Notes: generated by a model not told the origin, from the letters alone. A DNA stretch of 64,000 nucleotides from Bradyrhizobium sp. JYMT SZCCT0180 (GCF_018130165.1 NZ_JAFCLZ010000008.1:62001-126000); one strand, 5' to 3'; shown: positions 45,453-54,002, numbered from the stretch's first letter. Program-made: numbers and translations.

Positions 45453-46232
45453 TCAGAACGTGCCGGGATAGGCGCCGCCGTCGATCAGAATGTTTTGCCC
45501 GGTGATGTAACCGGCCTGCGCCGAGCACAGGAACGCGCAGGTCGCGCCGAACTCATCGGGGCGGCCGAACCGCCTGGTCGGGTTGGCTGTTCTGATCTCT
45601 TCGGTCACGGCGCTGACCTCCCGCGACGAATTCCGGGCCAGCGCCGCCAGATTGGATTTGAGGCGATCGGTATCGAACGTGCCGGGCAGCAGGTTGTTGA
45701 CCGTCACGTTGTGCTCGGCGACCGACCGTGCCAGTCCCGCGACAAAACCCGTCAAGCCGGTGCGCGCGCCGTTTGAAAGCGCAAGCATCGCGACCGGCGC
45801 TTTCACGGCATGCGAGGTGACATTGACGATGCGTCCGAATTTCCGTGCGATCATACCGTCCAGCGTCGCCTTGATCAGGGCGATCGGCGCCAGCATGTTG
45901 CCATCGAGCGCCTTGATCCAGTCCTCGCGCTCGAACTTTCGGAAATCCCCGGGTGGCGGGCCGCCGGCATTGTTGATGAGAATGTCGGGAGCCGGGCAGG
46001 CGGCGAGAATGGCATCGCGACCTTCCTTGGTCGTGACGTCGGCAATGACGGTTTTGGGCCGGTTGCCGGTTGCAGATGAGATCTCGTCGGCGGCACTCTC
46101 CAGCACGTCCCCGCGGCGGGCCGCGATGATGAGGTTGGCTCCTTCGCGGGCGAGCGCCATCGCGCTCGCCTTGCCAAGGCCCTGGCTTGCCGCGCACACG
46201 ATCGCGGTGCGTCCCTTCAATCCCAGATCCAT
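45453..46232 (-). CDS. SDR-fold oxidoreductase without the YxxxK pair
   Basis: SDR-family protein of 259 aa. The cofactor region is AASQGLGKAS instead of TGxxxGIG, and the active-site stretch is MLALSNGARTGLTGF, where YxxxK is replaced by LxxxR-type residues; NNAGGPPPG is conserved. A recognisable SDR subgroup shares this SNGAR pattern, so loss of classical catalysis is not specific to this gene. The ATG at 46232 is preferred over a longer frame that runs into the upstream gene. It is the last gene (14 bp after the extradiol dioxygenase) of the dioxygenase operon. Confidence 0.84.
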   Translation of the reverse strand: MDLGLKGRTAIVCAASQGLGKASAMALAREGANLIIAARRGDVLESAADEISSATGNRPKTVIADVTTKEGRDAILAACPAPDILINNAGGPPPGDFRKFEREDWIKALDGNMLAPIALIKATLDGMIARKFGRIVNVTSHAVKAPVAMLALSNGARTGLTGFVAGLARSVAEHNVTVNNLLPGTFDTDRLKSNLAALARNSSREVSAVTEEIRTANPTRRFGRPDEFGATCAFLCSAQAGYITGQNILIDGGAYPGTF

Positions 46233-46246
46233 TTGCTCTGTTCCAA

Positions 46247-47107
46247 TCAGGAGTTTGGCAAAGCCATGCCCGCGGGTTTCGAGCCCCACATGCAGAAGCT
46301 GGTCGGCTCAAAGCCGAATTGCCGCGGCCGGTGCGTCGCCTCGTCCTCGATTTCGTCGACGCCGACCGAGTATTCGAAGATCATACCGTCCGGGCCTTTG
46401 AAGTAGAGGAAGCGCGCGCCCGAGGTCGGATGCCGGCCGGGGCCGAACACGATCGGCACGCGCCGCTCATTGAGGAAGTAGTAGGAGCGCAGCACGTCGT
46501 CGCTGGTCTCGACCTGGTGGTTAATGTGCTGGATGCCGGCCTTGGGCGCACGCACCAGCGCAATGGTGTGATGGATCGCATTGACGCGCATCAGCGGAAT
46601 ATCGCCGATCCAGTCGCTGACGCGGGCGTTGCACACCTGCGTCCAGAACCGCTCATCGCGCGCCGGATCGGTGGAGTTGAGGCCGATATGGCTGAAGCCG
46701 GTGATCCCGGCATCGCGGCTGGCGAAATAGCGCCGGCCGCTGCGCTCCGGCCGCACCACCAGTTCGATGCGATTGCCGGTCGGATCGCGAAAGCCGATGA
46801 AGGCTCTTACCTTGCGCCGCTCGGCTTCCTGCGCAGCCCCTGCATGGACGGCATGCCCGAGCGCTTCCAGCGTTGAGGCCGCCTCCTGCAGGCTCGCCTC
46901 GTCCTCTACCTCAAAGCCGACGGTCTGGTCATCAGGGTCGCCTTCCATGTAGCACAGCGTGTGCGCACGCTCGTCGGAGCGAAGGTACAGGTCTTTCTTG
47001 CCGCGCTCGGCAATCTGCAGACCGAGACAGGCGGTCGCGAAATGCTCGGCCGATTCGAGATCGGGCGAGCCGAGGCGGACGTAGCTCACATCCTTCAGCT
47101 GGATCAT
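46247..47107 (-). CDS. Extradiol ring-cleavage dioxygenase (VOC superfamily)
   Basis: Two-domain vicinal-oxygen-chelate extradiol dioxygenase of 286 aa, cleaving a catechol next to its hydroxyls with Fe(II) and O2. The 2-His-1-carboxylate ligands are visible as H140 (GFSHIGL), H194 (IQHINHQ) and E245 (IFEYSVG), with catalytic H180 (NAIHHTIA) and Y235. It overlaps the preceding VOC gene by ATGA. Within the nine-gene Rieske dioxygenase operon it would open the diol made by the dehydrogenase; a 2,3-dihydroxybenzoate-type carboxylated catechol is likely if the cumate analogy holds. Confidence 0.9.
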   Translation of the reverse strand: MIQLKDVSYVRLGSPDLESAEHFATACLGLQIAERGKKDLYLRSDERAHTLCYMEGDPDDQTVGFEVEDEASLQEAASTLEALGHAVHAGAAQEAERRKVRAFIGFRDPTGNRIELVVRPERSGRRYFASRDAGITGFSHIGLNSTDPARDERFWTQVCNARVSDWIGDIPLMRVNAIHHTIALVRAPKAGIQHINHQVETSDDVLRSYYFLNERRVPIVFGPGRHPTSGARFLYFKGPDGMIFEYSVGVDEIEDEATHRPRQFGFEPTSFCMWGSKPAGMALPNS

Positions 47108-48000
47108 GTTGTTCTCCTGTTCATCGGCCCGGCGCTCAGTTCCGGTACGTCCTTGCTTTCGCTGCCCCAGTTGCAGAGCGAGGAGGCAGCAAGTGGGAAT
47201 TGCCGCGCCAGCCGCGGCTTGCCGTCGAGTTCCGCCATGCCGTTCACATAAGAGAAGATCAGGCCGTCCGGGCCTTCGACGTGCAGGAACATCTGGCGTG
47301 AGGCGGCCTCGCGGCCCGGGCCCTGCACGATCCTGATCTGGCTTTCCTGCATGAAGTAGCTGTTCTGCATGATCTGATCGAGCGCCTCGACCTCGAACGC
47401 CACATAGAGCAGCCCATTGCGGTTCGAGGGAAACAGCGCGATGCGGTGGTGCAACCCGTCGATCCGTAAATAGGCGATGTCGCCGACCCAGTCGCTGACC
47501 TCGGCGCCGAGCGCGCGCCAGAATGCGAGGTCGCGTGCGTGCTCGGTGCTACGAAGGCCGACGCCATGAAACGCGACGATGCCGGCATCGCGCCGCGGAA
47601 AATACCGCCGTCCGCTTCGCGTCGGGCGCACCACCAGGTCGATCCGGTTGCCGGATGCGTCTTCCGTCAGCAGCGCAGACTGTACATAGCGGCGCCGGCA
47701 GTCGCTGGCAGACGCCTCTTGGACCGTGAAGCCGAGTGCGCGCAATCGCCCGCCGATTTCTGCCAGCGCCGTATCATCCCAGACCTCGATCCCGACGCTG
47801 GCGCCATCGGCAAAATTCTGGCCGAGGCTCACCGTGCGAAACCGGTCATCGGAACGAAAGGCGATCTCGCCATCCTGATCGGCGACGCGCTGCAGCCCGA
47901 AAATATCGGACACAAAGCGTGCGCTGGCGCCGGGCTCGCTGACCGCGAGGCGCACGTAGCAGACCGAGGTGATCAGAGGGGTGGCGCGACCGTTGTTCAT
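47104..48000 (-). CDS. VOC-fold extradiol dioxygenase homologue with all iron-ligand positions changed
   Basis: Two-domain VOC protein of 298 aa, clearly a paralogue of the adjoining extradiol dioxygenase (shared RPxRSGRRYFxxRDAGI, GPDGxIF). By alignment the three iron ligands are lost: H140 becomes G146 (with a His one residue earlier), H194 becomes Y199 and E245 becomes S250; the distal Tyr is H240, while the HH pair (H184/H185) is kept. It is therefore probably inactive as an iron dioxygenase and may be a partner, sensor or binding protein. The ATG at 48000 overlaps the TetR stop; the longer frame lies inside the TetR gene. Confidence 0.87.
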   Translation of the reverse strand: MNNGRATPLITSVCYVRLAVSEPGASARFVSDIFGLQRVADQDGEIAFRSDDRFRTVSLGQNFADGASVGIEVWDDTALAEIGGRLRALGFTVQEASASDCRRRYVQSALLTEDASGNRIDLVVRPTRSGRRYFPRRDAGIVAFHGVGLRSTEHARDLAFWRALGAEVSDWVGDIAYLRIDGLHHRIALFPSNRNGLLYVAFEVEALDQIMQNSYFMQESQIRIVQGPGREAASRQMFLHVEGPDGLIFSYVNGMAELDGKPRLARQFPLAASSLCNWGSESKDVPELSAGPMNRRTT

Positions 48001-48680
48001 CGCGCCCGTGCCTTCGGATGTTGGGATTCCAGGAAAATCTTGATCATCCGCCGCCACACCGCGAACAGCTCGTCGAACCATTTGGGATCGTTGTCCCACA
48101 GTGTGCGCAGCGCCATGCCGCGCACCAGACTGAGCGTCAGGGCGACGATGTCGGCCGACAGGGAAGGCGGCACACCGCTCGCGGCCAGCGCTTCGGTCCA
48201 GGCCGTCTCGACCGGCCGTCGTGCCTTCCTGGAGATGTCCAGGATCTGCTTGCGGACGGCCTGATCGGTCGACGTCGACAGCACGATGTCGATCGCTACC
48301 ATGAAATGCTCGCTAAAGAAGAACTCGCGCGCGTCCTCGATCACGGCTTCGATCAGGTCACGCGGCCGATTGACGGCCGCCGCGCGGCGACGGCTTTGGA
48401 TCTGCGCTTGCTCGAAGACGTATTCGAGGGTGGCGACGACAAGTGAATCCTTGGTCGGGAAATGATGAAGCTGCGCCCCACGGGAAAGTCCCGCCTCGGC
48501 GGCGACGTCGGCGGTTCGAAAGCGGGCGTAGCCGCGCCGGCGAATGAGTTCCGATGCAGCCTTGAGGATGCGCGTGCGCGTTTCCTCGGTCCGTTCCGCC
48601 TGGGTGCGCCGCCGGGCGGTGCCGAGCGGGCGGCGCGCGGATTTCAGCGGGGCGGGGACTCGGTCAGGACGGTTCGCCAT
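47997..48680 (-). CDS. TetR family transcriptional regulator
   Basis: Regulator of 227 aa with an N-terminal TetR helix-turn-helix (TRILKAASELIRRRGYARFRTADVAAEAGLSRGAQLHHF-type, residues ~34-73) and a helical ligand-binding domain. The basic N-terminus (PLKSARRPLGTARRRTQ) precedes it. It lies inside the dioxygenase operon, 2 bp after the ferredoxin gene and overlapping the VOC gene by ATGA, so it would be made together with the enzymes it controls. The likely target is the inverted repeat over the operon promoter at 52921-52949. Confidence 0.92.
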   Translation of the reverse strand: MANRPDRVPAPLKSARRPLGTARRRTQAERTEETRTRILKAASELIRRRGYARFRTADVAAEAGLSRGAQLHHFPTKDSLVVATLEYVFEQAQIQSRRRAAAVNRPRDLIEAVIEDAREFFFSEHFMVAIDIVLSTSTDQAVRKQILDISRKARRPVETAWTEALAASGVPPSLSADIVALTLSLVRGMALRTLWDNDPKWFDELFAVWRRMIKIFLESQHPKARAR

Positions 48681-48682
48681 TT

Positions 48683-48997
48683 TTAGACCTCGATCTGAAC
48701 GTTTCCGTCAACGATAGTGACGGGGTAGGTTTTCAACGCGATCTCGCAGGGCATGCCGGTCGGTTCACCCGTGGTCACGTTGAAGGTGCCGAAGTGGAAC
48801 GTGCACTCCACGGTTTTCCCGGTGATGATGCCTTCTTCCGCAAGCGATGCCTCTCCGTGAGTACACATGTCGGCGGTGGCGTAGATCGCGCCGTCGACCC
48901 GATACAGCGCCACGTTGGAGCCATCGGGCAGGGGCGCCTGCTTGATTTCACCTTCGACCACTTCATTGGCCGCGCAGAGAACGACTGTTTCACCCAT
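48683..48997 (-). CDS. Rieske-type ferredoxin of ring-hydroxylating dioxygenase
   Basis: Small [2Fe-2S] Rieske ferredoxin of 104 aa that shuttles electrons from the reductase to the terminal dioxygenase. The ligands are C45/H47 (MCTHGEASL) and C65/H68 (VECTFHFG). The sequence PVTIVDGNVQIEV at the end is typical of NahAb/CmtAd-like proteins. The ATG is 8 bp after the diol dehydrogenase stop. It is part of the minus-strand dioxygenase operon. Confidence 0.93.
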   Translation of the reverse strand: MGETVVLCAANEVVEGEIKQAPLPDGSNVALYRVDGAIYATADMCTHGEASLAEEGIITGKTVECTFHFGTFNVTTGEPTGMPCEIALKTYPVTIVDGNVQIEV

Positions 48998-49005
48998 ATC
49001 AAGAC

Positions 49006-49767
49006 CTAGAGCATGGTGCTGCCGCCGTTGACGCTGATGACCTGTCCAGTCACGAACGATGCTTCGGCGGAAGCGAGATAGGAAACCATCGAGGCGACTT
49101 CCACCATTTCGGCCGGACGGCCCATGGGAATGACGCTGACGAACTTGGCGGCAAGCGCGGGGTTGCTCTTGGTGATCGCCACCATCTGCGGCGTGTTGAC
49201 CGCGCAGGGGGCCACCGTATTGACCGTGATGCCGTCCTTGGCGAATTCACGTGCCATGCCTGTCGTAAGGCCATGAACCCCGCCCTTGGCGGCGTTATAG
49301 GCGGCGTGGTCCCACAGTCCGTTGCGGACTGAGTCGGCGCCGAGGTTGATAATGCGGCCATAAGCCTGCGCGCGCATCCTGGGGACCGCGTACCAGGAAC
49401 ACCACAGCACGGTCCACAGATTGCGATCGATCGTGGTCTTCAGGGTTTCCGGCGTTTGCTCGGCGAAGGCCCTGATGATGCCGCCGCCGGCGTTGTTGAC
49501 GAGGATGTCGAGGCGACCGAAGCGCTCGCTCGCGAGATTAATAGTCTTCTCCGCCGTGCCCTGATCGGAGAGATCGCCGGCATGGCTGGTGACCTCGGCG
49601 CCGAATTCCTTGCCGAGATGGGCGGCAGCCTGTTGCAACCCGGCCTCGTCAAGGTCGGCAAGCACGAGCTTGGCGCCGTCCCGCGCCAACCGCTCGGCGA
49701 TTGCAAGGCCGATGCCCTTGGCCGCGCCCGTGACGATGGCAACATTATCCCTGAGCTTCTTGTCCAT
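49006..49767 (-). CDS. SDR cis-dihydrodiol dehydrogenase
   Basis: SDR of 253 aa with TGAAKGIG, LVNNAGGG and the YxxxK pair YNAAK (DHAAYNAAKGG). In a ring-hydroxylating dioxygenase operon, the SDR rearomatises the cis-dihydrodiol to the catechol with NAD+. The ATG at 49767 has AGG 6 bases upstream and lies 14 bp after the beta-subunit stop; the much longer open frame overlaps the beta subunit and is rejected. BenD- or CmtB-type activity is inferred from context. Confidence 0.87.
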   Translation of the reverse strand: MDKKLRDNVAIVTGAAKGIGLAIAERLARDGAKLVLADLDEAGLQQAAAHLGKEFGAEVTSHAGDLSDQGTAEKTINLASERFGRLDILVNNAGGGIIRAFAEQTPETLKTTIDRNLWTVLWCSWYAVPRMRAQAYGRIINLGADSVRNGLWDHAAYNAAKGGVHGLTTGMAREFAKDGITVNTVAPCAVNTPQMVAITKSNPALAAKFVSVIPMGRPAEMVEVASMVSYLASAEASFVTGQVISVNGGSTML

Positions 49768-49781
49768 TACCTGCTTTGCTT

Positions 49782-50288
49782 TCAAAGAATGATGCTGACC
49801 CGGCCCTGGGCGCGGAGGCCTTCGCTGTCCAGCAGGCAGCGCTTCTCCTTGATCCGGAACGAGCCGCTGCCGGGCACCAGACGATACCGGTTGCTGCCGA
49901 AATAGGTGTCGGTCACGCCGTCCTTGGTGCGGTAGGTGATAAAGGCCGAACTCACCTCGATATCGTCGCCGATCTGCTTCCTGATCCGGACGTTGCTCAC
50001 CAGATGTCGCGTCCTCGAATGCGGGAACTCGGCATGGGCCGTGCGTTTCATCAAGCGCTTGACCCGCTCGCTGAGACGGAAGCGGTCGTCGGCGACATAG
50101 AACAAATTGTTGTCGGGCGAAGCGTCGACGGCGAGGTCCGTCGCCGGGACGTAATAAATCGCGTCGTCGGTGAACAGCTCCAGCCATTCCGGGAGCCGCC
50201 ATTCATCCAGCAGTTCGGCTTCGGCGAACAGGAAATCCTCGACGTCGGTGCGGGCTATGGCGTGCATCGCGGTTACTCCGTCGCTCAT
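49782..50288 (-). CDS. Aromatic-ring-hydroxylating dioxygenase beta subunit
   Basis: Small (structural) subunit of 168 aa with the SnoaL-like cone fold that packs against the alpha subunit. Family features include FLFAEAELLDEWRLPEWLELFTDDAIYYVP (~17-46), FRLSERVKRLMKRTAHAEFPHSRTRHLVSNVRI and the C-terminal FRIKEKRCLLDSEGLRAQG. The ATG overlaps the alpha-subunit stop (ATGA), which sets the start; the 49 extra upstream codons are inside alpha. Confidence 0.93.
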   Translation of the reverse strand: MSDGVTAMHAIARTDVEDFLFAEAELLDEWRLPEWLELFTDDAIYYVPATDLAVDASPDNNLFYVADDRFRLSERVKRLMKRTAHAEFPHSRTRHLVSNVRIRKQIGDDIEVSSAFITYRTKDGVTDTYFGSNRYRLVPGSGSFRIKEKRCLLDSEGLRAQGRVSIIL

Positions 50289-51556
50289 GCCGGCACCCTG
50301 AAAATATGCTCGTTCCAGTTCGACCAGAACGCGCGCATCTGCAATTCGTCGTCGTAGGACGGGTTTTCCTTGCCCATGCCTTTCGAGATGTCGTTCCACT
50401 GCGCCTCGGCGGAGTTGCGAAAACCGCGCTGGCACTGTTCGAGCGCTTCGACGTCGTCAGGCGTTGCAAAGCCGCCGGGCCCGAGAAATTCGAGGAAGTT
50501 GAACAGCCGGTACTTCCGTGCCCATTCGGTCTCTTCCTTGGGGGCGAGGGCCCAAGCGCTGATATTCATGAAATCGGGCGCGGCGGGATAATAGGTTCGC
50601 ACCGTCACGGCCATGATGTCGTTGATCACGAGGTTCGGAAAGATAAACAGGTTGCGGTTGAAGGTGGCGATGCGATCGGCGCGTTCCTTGCCGAACCGTT
50701 TGACCAGGCCGTCATAAAGGCGGGTAAGCTCGTGTTTTCCTTCTTCGCCCCATGAGGGGATCCACTGCGCGACGGGGCGGCCCCAGGGCGCCTTGTATTC
50801 GAGCACGGCATGGCCCTTGCCGAGATCGCGCGCAGAGCCCTCAAAGGCGACCTGAGCCAGCGCGCCGGTCGCCGACTTCAGATAGTCCAGATAGGTCGCA
50901 TGCGTCGTCAACGCGTGGTAGCCGTCGATGCTGTTCTCGGTCAGCAGTTTCCAGTTCGCCCGCATCGAGTATTCCTGCGTGCCGCCGACGATGGTCATTC
51001 CCATCTCGGCCTGATCGCAGATCACATCGAGATACTCCTTCACCGGACCGAGATAGTCCGAGAGACTTTCGACGTCCTTGTCGAAGCAGATGAAATTGAG
51101 ATCGCGGTAACTCTCGAAGCGCGCCACCTGCTGCATGTTGGAGGTCGAACGCTCCTTGAAGTCCTCGGCGTAGGAGGCCTCGCCAGGCTGGCTGCGCAGC
51201 GTTCCATCGAGCCCAAATACCCAACCGTGATAGAAGCATTGGAAGGATTTGGCGCTGCCGTGCTTTTCGCGGCAGACCTGCGCGCCGCGGTGCGGGCAGG
51301 TGTTGAGCATCGCCTTGAGATTGCCCTTGCCATCGCGCGCGAACAAAATGTTCCGTCCCCCGACCGAACGTGTGACAAAATCCCCGGGCTTGGCGAGTTC
51401 GGAACTATGGCCAAGGTAGAGCCAGCATTTGTCGAAGATCTGCGCCCGCTCGGCCTCCAGAATATCGGGATCGACAAAGGCCCGGCGAGAAACCTTGAAT
51501 ATCTTCTTGCCTTCATCGATCATGAGCGCGGTATTCATCCGTTGGAACGCGTTCAT
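50285..51556 (-). CDS. Rieske aromatic-ring-hydroxylating dioxygenase alpha subunit
   Basis: Catalytic subunit of 423 aa that adds O2 to an aromatic ring to give a cis-dihydrodiol. The Rieske cluster ligands are C87/H89 (NTCPHRGAQVC) and C107/H110 (QCFYHGW). The mononuclear iron site has H214 and H219 (IDGYHALTTH, with bridging D211) and an Asp in GFATPDDVE (~367). The ATG follows AGGGAG. The large, acid-accepting operon context (decarboxylase divergent, extradiol VOC enzyme) fits p-cumate 2,3-dioxygenase-like or benzoate/biphenyl-like enzymes; the exact ring is not decidable from sequence alone. Confidence 0.93.
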   Translation of the reverse strand: MNAFQRMNTALMIDEGKKIFKVSRRAFVDPDILEAERAQIFDKCWLYLGHSSELAKPGDFVTRSVGGRNILFARDGKGNLKAMLNTCPHRGAQVCREKHGSAKSFQCFYHGWVFGLDGTLRSQPGEASYAEDFKERSTSNMQQVARFESYRDLNFICFDKDVESLSDYLGPVKEYLDVICDQAEMGMTIVGGTQEYSMRANWKLLTENSIDGYHALTTHATYLDYLKSATGALAQVAFEGSARDLGKGHAVLEYKAPWGRPVAQWIPSWGEEGKHELTRLYDGLVKRFGKERADRIATFNRNLFIFPNLVINDIMAVTVRTYYPAAPDFMNISAWALAPKEETEWARKYRLFNFLEFLGPGGFATPDDVEALEQCQRGFRNSAEAQWNDISKGMGKENPSYDDELQMRAFWSNWNEHIFRVPA

Positions 51557-51587
51557 TGCTGTTTCTCCCTGGAAATTTCTTTGCTTT

Positions 51588-52799
51588 TCATTTCAAGGCG
51601 GCCCGCAGATCGTAGGCGGGCGATTCAAGATCGGCACGTGACGGCCTCGCGTTCGCTGCGATCACGCGCTTGAGCATTGCCATCTCCTTGGCGGCATTGA
51701 CCGACAGCGCACCGACCACTTCCGAGCCGCGCATGGCGATGACCGAATATCTTCCCGAACGTTCATCGCCGCGGACGATGTGATCGCTATCGAGCATGTC
51801 GCCCGCGACCTGGATGTTCAGGTCGTATTGGTCGGTCCAGAACCAGGGCGGATCGGTGTATTCCTTTGCCTCGCTGATCATGTTGGCAGCCACCGAAATC
51901 GCCTGGTTCTGCGCATTGGCCCAGGTTTCGACGCGGATCGCGCGGCCGTGACAGCGGCTCCATTGCAGAGCGGCATCGCCGGCGCAGAATACGCCTGACG
52001 CCGCGGTGCGGCCGCAGGCATCGACGGCGATCCCGCCCGCTGTTGGCAGGCCAAGCCGTTCGGCGACCGTCGGCACCGGTTCGACGCCGATGCCGATCAG
52101 CACCAGATCCGCCTCGACCTCTTCGCCATTGCTGAGCTTAACGCCAGCAGGCGTACTTCCGGTGACGGTCGCACCAAGGATGAAGTTGACGCCGTGGCTG
52201 CGATGCTTGGCTGCGACGAGGTCGCTGACGAGCGGCGGGAATGCCCGGGCCAGCAAGCGCGGCTCGCTCTCGATCACCGTAACGCGGCATCCGTTCTTTG
52301 CGGCTGCGCAGGCCGCCTCGAGCCCGATCACGCCGCCGCCGACGATCACGATCCGGGATTGATGTTGAACGGATTTGCGAAAGCGCAACGCATCCTCGAC
52401 GTTGCGCAGGTACTGAACTTCAAGGCCTGGGCTTTCCAGCGCAGCAAGCCGGCGAGGCCGCGTTCCCGTTGCGATCAGCAGGCGATCGTAGGCGAACGAA
52501 CGGCCATCGGCTGTGGTAACCGTGCGGCGGTCGGCGTCGCAATCAGTCACGGCCGCACCGGTTTCGAGCCGAACGTTCAGGACGTCGCTCCAATCCTGGG
52601 TCTGTTTGATATAGGCGACCGCCACCCCCGGGCTGTGCAGCATCGCCTTGGACAATTGCGGCCGCTCGTAGGGCGGGTGGGGCTCTTCGCCGAGCATGGT
52701 GATGGCGCCCTGAAAGCCGCGGGCGCGCAACGCTTCCGCCGCACGGCCGCCGGCCTGGCCCGCTCCTGCAATCACGATGTTTTCGTTTGGCGCCGACAA
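51588..52799 (-). CDS. Ferredoxin reductase (FAD-dependent, dioxygenase component)
   Basis: NADH:ferredoxin reductase of 403 aa of the BphA4/CamA type. FAD motif IVIAGAGQAGGRAAEALR (~8-25), YERPQLSK, ATGTRPRR, the NADH motif IVIVGGGVIGLEAACAA (~150) and VFCAGDAA (second FAD motif) appear in order. It starts with TTG, with GGGAG 12 bases upstream. It is the first gene of the nine-gene dioxygenase operon and is divergent from the amidohydrolase gene. It supplies electrons to the Rieske ferredoxin at 48683-48997. Confidence 0.92.
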   Translation of the reverse strand: MSAPNENIVIAGAGQAGGRAAEALRARGFQGAITMLGEEPHPPYERPQLSKAMLHSPGVAVAYIKQTQDWSDVLNVRLETGAAVTDCDADRRTVTTADGRSFAYDRLLIATGTRPRRLAALESPGLEVQYLRNVEDALRFRKSVQHQSRIVIVGGGVIGLEAACAAAKNGCRVTVIESEPRLLARAFPPLVSDLVAAKHRSHGVNFILGATVTGSTPAGVKLSNGEEVEADLVLIGIGVEPVPTVAERLGLPTAGGIAVDACGRTAASGVFCAGDAALQWSRCHGRAIRVETWANAQNQAISVAANMISEAKEYTDPPWFWTDQYDLNIQVAGDMLDSDHIVRGDERSGRYSVIAMRGSEVVGALSVNAAKEMAMLKRVIAANARPSRADLESPAYDLRAALK

Positions 52800-52904
52800 T
52801 TTCCGCTTTCGCTCCCTGGCGCGATCTTGATCGTCGCGCCGTTCTCGTGAAGCCGGTCGAGCGAGGTTCGCAGAACCATGCCGTCCATTCTTTCGATTGC
52901 ATCC

Positions 52905-52934
52905 ATATTAAAAACAGTCCAACCTGCTTGTAAA
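52905..52934 (-). promoter_or_regulatory. Candidate sigma-70 promoter of the dioxygenase operon
   Basis: On the minus strand TTTACA (52934-52929) is followed after 18 bases by TAATAT (52910-52905), or 17 bases for TTAATA. It lies about 105 bp upstream of the ferredoxin-reductase start. Confidence 0.45.
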
Positions 52935-52949
52935 GTGGCATCGCAGGTT
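52921..52949. promoter_or_regulatory. Inverted repeat over dioxygenase promoter (candidate TetR operator)
   Basis: AACCTGC (52921-52927) and GCAGGTT (52943-52949) are perfect inverted copies separated by 15 bp. They flank the -35 hexamer of the predicted minus-strand promoter and lie between the divergent reductase and decarboxylase genes. The operon's own TetR regulator is the natural candidate binder. Confidence 0.5.
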
Positions 52950-52982
52950 CCGCCCGGAGAATGTGGGGAACTAGTGCGGTGC

Positions 52983-54002
52983 ATGACAATATCGAGGAAG
53001 CGCGTTGTGGCCGAGGCCATCGATACCCATACCCATTTCGTTCCCGGCCACATTCCGCAGCAAGCGGTGCGCAATCCGCTCTGGCCGTCGATCGAACGCA
53101 AGGGGGCGGATGGCGCGGTGGTCATGGTCGGCGGCAAGGTGTTCCGCGCCATCGATTCCCGAAGCTGGGACGCCAGGCGCCGCATCGACGACATGTCGGC
53201 CGACGATGTCGACGTGCAAGTGGTCTCGCCAATGCCGGAACTGCTGTCGCATTGGTTTCCGGCCGCGGATGCCGACGCGCTGTGCCGGCATATCAATGAG
53301 GGCATCGCCGAACTCTGCAATGCGAACCCCAGGCAATTCATCGGCATCGGCATGGCGCCGATGCAGGATGCGTCTCTTGCCATAAAGCGATTGTACGAGA
53401 TCAAATCGCTCGGCCTGCGTGGCATCGAGATTGGTAGCCACATCAACGGTATTCCGCTAGGTGATATCAGGCTGCACGATGTCTATGCCGCGGCCGAGCA
53501 GGCTGATTTGATGGTGATGGTCCATCCGCTGCACCCGCTCGGTCTCGACCGTATGGGCGGCCGGCCGGAGCTGGCGGCAGTTGCGGCATTTCCGCTCGAA
53601 ACCGCTTTTGCCGCCGTGTCGCTGATGACCAATGGTGTGACCGAGCGTTTCCCAAAACTGCGGATACTGCTGAGCCATGGCGGCGGCGCGCTGCCCTGGA
53701 TCCTGCCGCGGCTGCGGCACGCCCGGAGCATCGGACCGCCCTTGGACAGCCTGTTTCCGCGCGATCCTGCCGAGATGGTGAAGTCGTTCTTTTACGACAC
53801 CATCCTCTATGACGATGTCGCGCTGGACTATCTGGTGACCAAGGTCGGCAAGGACCGCATTGTGGCCGGGTCAGACTATCCGTTCACGATCAAACAGGAT
53901 CGGCCGGTCGAGTTTGCCGAGCGGGCGCTGGGCCTCTCGCGCGAAATGTTTATGAGCAATGCAAAGGGCCTGTTGGGTCTCGACATCGGGGCCCCGGCTT
54001 GA
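52983..54002 (+). CDS. Amidohydrolase family protein (ACMSD-like decarboxylase)
   Basis: Metal-dependent TIM-barrel protein of 339 aa of the ACMSD/gamma-resorcylate decarboxylase group. Ligands are visible as AIDTHTHF (HxH, near residue 15), MVHPLHP, LLSHGGG and GSDYPF. In the dioxygenase context it could decarboxylate a carboxylated ring-cleavage product (the step done by a decarboxylase in cumate degradation). The ATG at 52983 is chosen because the sequence before it lies in the promoter region; its ribosome binding site is weak. It is divergent from the dioxygenase operon and shares the inverted repeat. Confidence 0.86.
   Translation: MTISRKRVVAEAIDTHTHFVPGHIPQQAVRNPLWPSIERKGADGAVVMVGGKVFRAIDSRSWDARRRIDDMSADDVDVQVVSPMPELLSHWFPAADADALCRHINEGIAELCNANPRQFIGIGMAPMQDASLAIKRLYEIKSLGLRGIEIGSHINGIPLGDIRLHDVYAAAEQADLMVMVHPLHPLGLDRMGGRPELAAVAAFPLETAFAAVSLMTNGVTERFPKLRILLSHGGGALPWILPRLRHARSIGPPLDSLFPRDPAEMVKSFFYDTILYDDVALDYLVTKVGKDRIVAGSDYPFTIKQDRPVEFAERALGLSREMFMSNAKGLLGLDIGAPA

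Noticed and set aside
49768..50202. 145-codon N-terminal extension of the diol dehydrogenase
   Set aside because: It overlaps the dioxygenase beta subunit; the SDR fold begins right after the ATG at 49767.
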